Positions 56,936 to 64,000 of a stretch of DNA of 64,000 bases are shown one piece after another. The notes beneath the pieces were generated by a model. It searched no databases and was not told the origin of the DNA. It saw only the letters and a list, made by a program, of their open reading frames with translations. Within the stretch, counting starts at the first letter, position 1, and each line of letters begins with the position of its first letter. The stretch comes from Whitmania pigra (taxonomy: Eukaryota; Annelida; Clitellata; Hirudinida; Haemopidae). The stretch is from positions 62,001 to 126,000 of the forward strand of contig JAJTWR010000145.1 of assembly GCA_021613335.1 (NCBI GenBank), written 5' to 3'. A program made the translations under genes and the position numbers.

Positions 56936-57220
56936 AAAGAGAATTTCGTTACTTGCCCATTTGGGAAGTTTTGCTCATTCAATTGCCTTCTTCTTCACCT
57001 CCTTGTCTCTCTCTCCCGGTGCGTCTCATCACTACCGACCTGTATATGCCTCTTGCAATGTTTGCTAGCCCGCTATCCTACAGGAACTTCGTTGCCTGGG
57101 TAACTGCGGAAACATCAGCCAGGGTCCGAGCCGGAAATAGCCCGAAACCTCCCTAATGTGGCGATAGAGTATTTCGTTACTCGCCCGCTTGGGTAGCTTT
57201 GCCCATTCCTTCGCTTTCTT
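56936..57220 (-). pseudogene. RLE element C-terminal RT/thumb fragment
   Basis: The minus strand encodes KAKEWAKLPKRASNEILYRHI and a GYFRLGPW-like end. The upstream-flank text 56936-57150 recurs at 60685-60920. Confidence 0.65.
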
Positions 57221-59084
57221 TTTCACCTCATGATCCCAATCCTTGAGGTGCTTCTTCAGGACAAAGCCACTTTTAAGCAGAAACTGGAGACCTTGCAGAT
57301 TCTCCTTAGTCTTACCTACTACTACGAGGTCATCTGCATAGACCAACGTCGTCACCCCTGTGTTATAGAACCAATATCCGTGCTCCTCCCTTAGGGAACT
57401 GGCTGCTGTAACAAGGCTGTCGATCGCAAAGTTGAAGATGAGAGGGCTGAGTGGACAACCGTGCTTCACCCCCTTCCTGACAACCATCTCAATGGTTATC
57501 CCCGCTTTCGTGATGTAGGACGTAGAGGTACCTGTATAGATTTCACCTCATGATCCCAATCCTTGAGGTGCTTCTTCAGGACAAAGCCACTTTTAAGCAG
57601 AAACTGGAGACGGGAAGACAGGAAGGTGTTCACCGCCGACAGTTTCTGCCATGGGGCTGGCAGAGAGGCATCAATCAACTTGAGGTCTTTAATCAGTTCC
57701 TCAACTGACTTCTCGGCTGATTTAAAGACCCTGTATCCTGTCGGAACTCCCAGCTGCCGGTAACGCTGCCCTTTTTTTAGAACCGGCATGGTCTTCCCTT
57801 GAACAGAGAAGACCTCATTCAGGACCTTGTTCTTCTGCCCATGGACAAATTGCGAGGCACACTTTTTTTGGTTAAATACCAGAACAAGGCGATGGGCTTT
57901 TGTGCCCACAACCTCCAAGAGGCCTTGCAGATTCTCCTTAGTCTTACCTACTACTACGAGGTCATCTGCATAGACCAACGTCGTCACCCCTGTGTTATAG
58001 AACCAATATCCGTGCTCCTCCCTTAGGGAACTGGCTGCTGTAACAAGGCTGTCGATCGCAAGGTTGAAGATGAGAGGGCTGAGTGGACAACCGTGCTTCA
58101 CCCCCTTCCTGACAACCATCTCAAGGGTTATCCCCGCTTTCGTGATGTAGGACGTAGAGGTACCTGTATAGATTTCACCTCATGATCCCAATCCTTGAGG
58201 TGCTTCTTCAGGACAAAGCCACTTTTAAGCAGAAACTAGAGACGGGAAGACAGGAAGGTGTTCACTGCCGACAGCTTCTGCCCTGGGGCTGGCAGAGAGG
58301 CATCAATCAACTTGAGGTCTTGATCAGTTCCTCAACTGACTTCTCGGCAGAATTAAAGGCCCTGTATCCTGTGGGAATTCCCAGGTGACCGTAATGCTGC
58401 CCCTTCTTCAGAACCGGCATGGTCTTCCCTTGAACAGAGAAGACCTCATTCAAGACCTTGTTCTTTTGCCCATGGACAAATTGCGAGGCACACTTTTTTT
58501 GGTTAAATACCAGAACAAGGCGATGGGCTTCTGTGCCCACAACCTCCAAGAGGCCTTGCAGATTCTCCTTAGTCTTACCTACTACTACGAGGTCATCTGC
58601 ATAGACCAACGTCGTCACCCCTGTGTTATAGAACCAATATCCGTGCTCCTCCCTTAGGGAACTGGCTGCTGTAACAAGGCTGTCGATCGCAAAGTTGAAG
58701 ATGAGAGGGCTGAGTGGACAACCGTGCTTCACCCCCTTCCTGACAACCATCTCAATGGTTATCCCCGCTTTCGTGATGTAGGACGTAGAGGTACCTGTAT
58801 AGATTTCACCTCATGATCCCAATCCTTGAGGTGCTTCTTCAGGACAAAGCCACTTTTAAGCAGAAACTGGAGACGGGAAGACAGGAAGGTGTTCACCGCC
58901 GACAGTTTCTGCCATGGGGCTGGCAGAGAGGCATCAATCAACTTGAGGTCTTTAATCAGTTCCTCAACTGACTTCTCGGCTGATTTAAAGACCCTGTATC
59001 CTGTCGGAACTCCCAGCTGCCGGTAACGCTGCCCTTTTTTTAGAACCGGCATGGTCTTCCCTTGAACAGAGAAGACCTCATTCA
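57221..59084 (-). repeat. 632-bp head-to-tail array of an RT gene segment
   Basis: TTTCACCTCATGATCCC occurs at 57221, 57541, 58173 and 58804. Spacing is 632 and 631 bp for full units; the 57221 unit is 320 bp after an internal deletion, and the last unit is cut at 59085. Each unit encodes, on the minus strand, IYTGTSTSYITKAG, VVRKGVKHGCPLSPLIFN, TLVYADDLVVVGKTKEN, VLVFNQKKCASQFVHGQ, PVLKKGQRYRQLGVPTGYR, APWQKLSAVNTF and FVLKKHLKDWDHEVK, about 210 codons from RT palm to thumb. At unit joins the frame shifts (HEVK runs into SIQVPLRP), so no multi-palm protein can be read through. Confidence 0.92.
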
Positions 59085-59453
59085 GGATTACAAAGGCTAC
59101 TTTTTTTAAATCCTCACTATTAGACCATGCGATCGCGCCTTATTACAAATCCAGCACATTAAAATGATAATAACAGAATTTATTCGTAAATATCCGCTGT
59201 TGAAAATACTTGTATTTTTAGACCACGCAATACATTTCTTTGCCTCCGTTCTATGACACACTGCTGATGGACAGCCTTTTCAAACCATTCGTGTTTTTTT
59301 TTTCGGGCATCATCAGGCCCAATTTCAAGTTTTGACCAGCAAGTTCATTCGAATTCTTTTTTTTTCTTTTGGAATCATCCACTATTCATCTTTATCAGCT
59401 TTGATACACGATCTTACATACGTGAGAACGTCATCGTTCTACTCTGGCCAAGT
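59084..59453. repeat. 370-bp direct repeat, copy 2
   Basis: Second copy of 56565-56935; a GATGGAC-containing insertion near 59266 distinguishes it. Confidence 0.85.
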
Positions 59454-59559
59454 CTCTCGGGCTCCTACAGTTATGTCCCCCCTCGTCGTCTTAAATCCTT
59501 TTACCTCCAATTCCTGACATATGCGTTCATACTTGGAGATTTTATATTCACGCTTCTGA

Positions 59560-60130
59560 ACAAGACTATTGCGACGTTATACTTACATCTCTCCCGGTGC
59601 ATCTCATAATAATGATCTGTGCACGCCTTTTGTAAATCTCTCGGAAAACTGCTATTCCGCTATCACTGTTCCGCCGAAACTTCTTTGCTTGGGTAACTGT
59701 GGAAACATCAGTTAGGAAACTGGCCGAAAACAGCCCGAATCCTTCCTGATGTGGCGATAAGTACAGAATCTCGTTACTCTCCTGTTTGGGTAGTTTTGTC
59801 CATTGCTTTGTCTTCTTCATCTTTTTAACCCAGTCTTTGAGGTGCTCTTTGAGGACAAAGTTGCTTTTCAGCACAATTGAAGGCCCTGTAACCTGTCGGT
59901 ATTCCAAGGTGCCAGTTTTTTTATTCTTTAGCAATACCGTCATGGCCTTCCCTTGAAAAATGAGGACCTTCTTCAGGACCTTGTTCTTCTTACCCTGAAT
60001 GATTTTAAAAGCACACTACATCTGATCAAACACCAGACCTTGGCGATAGGCTTCTGTGCCTACAACATCGAAAGCCCGCTTGCCCACTTGTTCTTGAATG
60101 TACTAGCGACTGGCGCCTGCTCGGGAGGAG
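59560..60130 (-). pseudogene. third-subfamily RLE element, thumb fragment
   Basis: The 59943-59566 frame reads TVLLKNKKTGTLEYRQVTG, SNFVLKEHLKDWVKKMKKT, KLPKQESNEILYLSPHQEGF and VSTVTQAKKFRRNSDSGIAV. Upstream to 60130 it resembles VFNQKKCA...FVHG in broken frames. Diverged from the array at 57-59 kb. Confidence 0.7.
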
Positions 60131-60418
60131 GAGAATAAAGACTACTCCTGGGGACGGGCGGATTCTTATTAATAGGCGAAGCTCATTTCGGGATATAAGT
60201 CTTCAACGAATGCTGTTTAGCGAGAAAAACCATAGTAAAATTGCACACAAAATATTAATTAGATTGGTTAAGCGGATGTGTTGGCCTTTCGATGTGAAGT
60301 GGTTTAAACACCCTATTGACGCTACTGGACGCCACGAATTTGTTTTGATATGGTTTTGCTATCAGAGATCGAAGCTGACCTAAACACACTCCTTTCTGCA
60401 GATTCGACTCGAACGTCT

Positions 60419-60920
60419 TCAACGTACTAGAGTATCCCCACATGCTTGCGACGTCATTATACTTGCCGCCAAGTCCTGTCGTATGTGCTCATACTTGGAG
60501 ATCTGCACAATGCTATTTGGACCGTTCTCGAATGGCACAGCCATATCAGCTATTGTAGCCGTTGGGTTGCCCTTGTCGAAGATGACAATATCTAGACGAT
60601 CGTTCGAAGAAGACCCCTCAACCTTGATTGATTCGCATTTTTCTGTCCCAGCAAGAGCCCGAAACCCCCTAATGTGACGATAAAAAGAGAATTTCGTTAC
60701 TTGCCCATTTGTGAAGTTTTTCTCATTCAATTGCCTTCTTCTTCACCTCCTTGTGTTCCCTCTCCCGGTGCGTCTCATCACTACCGACCTGTATATGCCT
60801 CTTGCAATGTTTGCTAGCCCGCTATTCTTGTTCCACAGAAACTTCGTTGCATGGGTAACTGCGGAAACATCAGCCAGGGTCCGAGCCGGAAATAGCCCGA
60901 AACCTCCCTAATGTGGCGAT
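60419..60920 (-). pseudogene. RLE nuclease fragment and flank
   Basis: The frame 60730-60419 holds RLDIVIFDKGN followed by TATIADMAVPFENG, the PD-(D/E)-type nuclease core, with LD replacing PD in the first motif, and KYEHIRQDLAA. Upstream, 60690-60920 repeats the text at 56936-57150. Separated from any RT by rearrangement. Confidence 0.7.
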
Positions 60921-60924
60921 AGAT

Positions 60925-61290
60925 AGAGTATTTCGTTACTCGCGCGTTTGGGTAGCTTTGCCCATTTCTTCGCTTTCTTCTTCACCTCTTGATCCCAATC
61001 CTTGAGGTGCTTCTTCAGGACAAAGCCACTTTTAAGCAGAAACTGGAGACGGGAAGACAGGAAGACAAGAGGCCTTGCAGATTCTCCTTAGTCTTGCAGT
61101 CATCTGCATAGGCCAACGCCGTCACCCCTGTGTTATAGAACCAGTATCCGTGCTCCTCTCTCAGGCTGCTGTAACAAGGCTGTCGATAGCAAAGTTGAAG
61201 ATGAGAGGGCTGAGTAGACAACCCTGCTTCACCCCCTTCCTGACAACCACTTCAGGGGTTATCCCCGCTTTCATGATGTAGGACGTGGAG
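60925..61290 (-). pseudogene. RLE element RT piece, deleted
   Basis: Diverged copy of the array unit: KAKKWAKLPK-like, FVLKKHLKDWDQEV, LQFLLKSGF, jump to KENLQGL, ADD-like (tyrosine context AYADD), SLREEHGYWFYNTGVT, then VVRKGVKQGCLLSPLIFN and YIMKAGITPEV. Contains an internal deletion near 61070. Confidence 0.7.
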
Positions 61291-61860
61291 GTACCGACCC
61301 AAAGGCGTTGGTAAGGTCAAGCCACGTCATCGCACATCTATGTCTGTTGCGACGAGTGTCCTGTATCACAGACTGAAAAACAAAGTTGTGTTCCAGGCAA
61401 CCCTCGAAGGACATGAAGTCCTTTTGCTCTGGAGCCAACTTATCTTCGGAACGAGTCCAGTTCATCATTCTTCTGGCAATGAGCGAGCTGTAAAGCTTCG
61501 CTACTGTGTGGAGCAATCCTACAGGTCGACAGTTGCGGGGATTTTCAAGTTCTCCTCCCTTGTGGATGAGAATACTTGTCGCTTTTCCTCCTGTGATGCC
61601 CAGAGCTTTTATGGATTTCAAATTCTCATTGTCGAAGGATCCCAGTGCTCCAATTACCATTGCCCCGAGATGAACTGTGAACCCTTTGCATCTCAGGTGG
61701 TCTGCCAGATGAGTGTAAGCCACAATTTTTCTGTTCCTCGCCTCCGAAAGGGCCTCTTTGTCATTGTCAAATGGACAAGTGACGTCGACGATGGTTTAGT
61801 CGGAGCGTGGTTTCAGGTAGATGGTTTTGGATTTCAGCTATTATGGCATCATGTCTCGTG
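61271..61860 (-). pseudogene. nuclease C-terminus fused in frame to RT N-part
   Basis: One open frame (61723-61271, 150 codons) starts with the RLE C-terminal end, AYTHLADHLRCKGFTVHLGA and SFDNENLKSIKALGITGGKA, and switches directly to RT: SILIHKGGELENPRNCRPVG, APEQKDFMSFEGCLEHNFVF, AMTWLDLTNAFGSV. Upstream to 61860 lie nuclease motifs in broken frames. A C-terminal module precedes an N-terminal RT module with the reading frame kept. Confidence 0.8.
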
Positions 61861-61870
61861 TTCGTTAAGA

Positions 61871-62450
61871 TTAAGCTTGGCTTGCATTTAGAATGTGGCT
61901 TAGAGATTCGTAGTTATGGCCACATTCTCTACAAGATTTGTTCTTAGTTGACCAAGGGTGGCCATTATTTGCCAGGATATTCAGACGTGCATTGTGGATG
62001 AAATTCCAATCGGCAAAGCATAGGTAGTCTCCTCGCTCGATAAAGTGGTTGCTTATGTGGGATTGTGCAATGCTTCTGGAAGTGGCTCCTTGGCTTCTTT
62101 TTGATTGAAGCTTTTCGAGGAATTGGCTACGTATTGCCGATTTTAGCAATGAAAACTGGTTCTGAGCTAGCTCCTTTATTGGCCTTACGAACCATTTCGA
62201 GGTCAAACTTTTTCAGCTATTTCTTTTGGACGTAGCCTGACTTTAGTATGTAAGAGGCTCTGCTGAGAAGAAATACGTTGGTGGCCAAGGGGCCAAGGCC
62301 GAGTCGTCTAGCTTTGCCAGATCTTGCAGCATGCCTGATATCGTGTCTGGCAAGGTCAAATTCGGTAAAGATGCTCATAAGAGTGGATACAATTTTGTCA
62401 AATGAATGAGTACCTCGAAATCGTCTAAATGAAAGTGCTGTAATCACTTT
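61871..62450 (-). pseudogene. RLE element thumb and knuckle fragment
   Basis: 62447-62217 encodes GLGPLATNVFLLSRASYILK and SGYVQKK (thumb end). 62206-61871 encodes WFVRPIKELAQNQ, FLEKLQSKRSQGATSRSIAQ, FADWNFIHNARLNIL and a CRECGHNYESLSH knuckle. It precedes the nuclease fragment at 61860 in correct order. Confidence 0.75.
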
Positions 62451-62976
62451 GGTTCAGCCAATGGCATGTAACACCAATGTAACTTCGAGCATGGTGAGTC
62501 CAGATGTCAGCTGTGGTGCATACATGCTCACAGTCATATAATATCTTTTTCAGATTGCCTACTGTTGTATCAAACTGACTACAAAATCTACTATTAAATT
62601 TTATGCTTTCTTTGGCGTTACTTGCCAGTACATTTCTGATACTTTTTCCTTCAATTCTATTCGAGCTTTCTTGACTGATAAACCTGGACTTTCATGGATA
62701 TCAGAACTCTTACGCTTGACTGCTTTCTTCTGTTCGTGCATCAAAGAGATATAACTATCCAATACTATTTTATTGATTTATTTTAACAACTAAAGGGTAA
62801 ACTATGTCAACTTCCATGCTTTCGGAACGCTCAAATAGTTTGGCTATCTGCCAACAAATGTAAACAAACGACAATACAAAGAGAACAAAGAAAACAAAGA
62901 GACAGGCATATAGTAAAGGAAACGCCAAAGATTAGAAATCAATTTTATTAGGACTTTCATTTAAAAAAAATTTTAT
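62451..62976. other. no gene recognised
   Basis: AT-rich, no recognisable coding sequence or repeat ends. Confidence 0.4.
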
Positions 62977-63998
62977 TTAAAAATAAAATGTAAAAGTACT
63001 TAAAATGTACTTATTAATAATTATTAAAAATGTATTTAAGTGATTGAGGACGTGTGGTAGTGTCTCCTCCCATTTATTGCAACGTCTGCAAAGCAGGGTG
63101 TCGGAGTCATGGAAAGGTGCCTTGTTCACTGGCAGAACATTGAGCCTTGCACGATAGATGAAGTTCCAGTCCGTAAACCTGAGAAACGTGCCTTCTCTTA
63201 GGAAATGGTTGACGTGGGAAGACTGGCAGGTCGAGGCGTAAACTTTGCCCTGGCTCAGTTTACCTACCAGTTTTTGGAGCAGCCTGTCCCTGAAAACACG
63301 CTTCATGGCCCTCTCGGAGGAGATGGCGAAGGAGCACCCGCTATCCCGACAAGCGGTTCAAGTCCATCAATGAGCCAGGTAGTGTCACAGGTCTTTCGAG
63401 TTCTATTGGAGGCGGCTCTTGCACGTGCCCAGAATGTTGAGTGATCGTTAGAGCTGTATCCGAGGTCACCCTCCGTCGATCCATTCAGATATGCTATCAC
63501 CTCCAGGGCATCGCAGGTTTTCTTGGCACGCTTGTTGGCGACAGATTGAAGTGAACCCCAAGCCAGATGGCGGACCCCCGGATCTTTAGACCGTAGGAAT
63601 TTCTCAGCCTGGGCCACAGTGAAAATGTCACATAGCGTCGCCAACGGGAAGAGGTTCATACCTCCTTTGTTGAAAGGAAGGTAGAAGAGTTCAGTCGAAG
63701 CTTGCCGTGGGAATGCCGTCCAATCTTTTGCCACCTCGGTGATCTTCTGATCCAGAACTTTCAAGACCTTCTTAGTCACGTACCCTGACTTCAGTATGAA
63801 GGACAGTTTTGGCAGGATAAAAGTTCTAGGTGCTTCAAATTTTTGCCAAGGCGTTAAAAGCGAGGCGCTGAATTTCGAAATCGTTGTGCCAAGGTCCTCC
63901 GCCGACGACTCGATGCTAATGAAAGACGAGTAGCCTGTTGGAACTCCCAGATGTTTGTACTGATCATCTTTGTTCATAACAAATGGGGTACCACCCTG
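62977..63998 (-). pseudogene. Utopia-like retrotransposon, thumb to knuckle, continues beyond window
   Basis: The frame is open from the window edge (GGTPFVMNKDDQYKHLGVP) through FSASLLTPWQKFEAPRTFIL, SGYVTKKVLKVLDQKITEV, FNKGGMNLFPLATLCDIFTV, AYLNGSTEGDLGYSSNDHST to about 63340. A one-base shift leads to AMKRVFRDRLLQKLVG, FLRFTDWNFIYRARLNVL and CRRCNKWEETLPHVLNHLN. It then breaks at about 63040 into unrelated AT-rich sequence, so the nuclease is missing. Near-identical to 36059-36745, so same subfamily as the U2-joined copy. Confidence 0.85.
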
Positions 63999-64000
63999 GA

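Noticed and set aside
57221..59084. CRISPR-like or satellite array interpretation of the regular spacing
   Set aside because: Units are 632-bp coding copies of an RT segment with no spacers; the host is eukaryotic.
1..64000. tRNA or rRNA genes
   Set aside because: No cloverleaf with conserved A/B boxes and no 18S, 28S or 5S segment was recognised by eye; a tRNAscan/Infernal run would settle this.

Overview
The window is AT-rich eukaryotic DNA, almost certainly from an invertebrate animal. The evidence is spliced genes, very long non-coding stretches, and a transposon set (NeSL/Utopia-like, CR1/Jockey-like, Gypsy, hAT, Tc1/mariner, pogo, and an Ulp1/PHD-bearing TIR element) typical of animal genomes. 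I cannot name the species. Only one ordinary host-like gene (52820-54830, perhaps a glycosyltransferase-like type II membrane protein) and one isolated candidate exon (51079-51174) are visible. The rest is layered mobile-element sequence.

Layout. 1-3.5 kb: a long intact ORF (+) of a restriction-like-endonuclease (RLE) non-LTR retrotransposon, cut by the window start. 3.5-9.3 kb: decayed relatives, a transposase relic, and a short piece resembling the 5' end of U2 snRNA. 10.9-16.0 kb: a 5.1-kb TIR element carrying a 183-bp satellite and a multi-exon gene for a Ulp1-type protease with a PHD finger. A 2.1-kb deletion copy lies inverted at 27.7-29.7 kb, flanked by a perfect 8-bp duplication. 16.2-21.7 kb: a CR1/Jockey-like element whose endonuclease domain is split by a Gypsy-type LTR element (16391-18764, 5-bp duplication). 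23.0-25.9 kb: a ZMYM1-like hAT split by a second hAT (23259-24295, perfect 8-bp duplication). 26-27.4 kb: hAT and pogo relics.

31.9-46.2 kb is a mosaic of minus-strand NeSL/Utopia-like fragments with zinc fingers, reverse transcriptase (RT) and RLE domains. One copy ends directly on 146 nt of U2 snRNA (35173-35318), and a second U2 3' fragment lies at 42060-42113. This identifies the family as a U2-targeting, Utopia-like lineage. 37.4-39.5 and 47.8-49.1 kb hold hAT relics. 49.1-50.7 kb is a Tc1/mariner element with TIRs and TA duplication. 56.5-64 kb holds a third RLE subfamily, including a 632-bp head-to-tail array of an RT segment, and several fusions in which C-terminal pieces precede RT pieces.

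Taken together, the window looks like a heterochromatin-like sink for site-specific and dispersed elements. The most informative signals are the U2/retrotransposon junction, the Ulp1-PHD element pair, and the recurrent head-to-tail shuffling of RLE retrotransposon modules.
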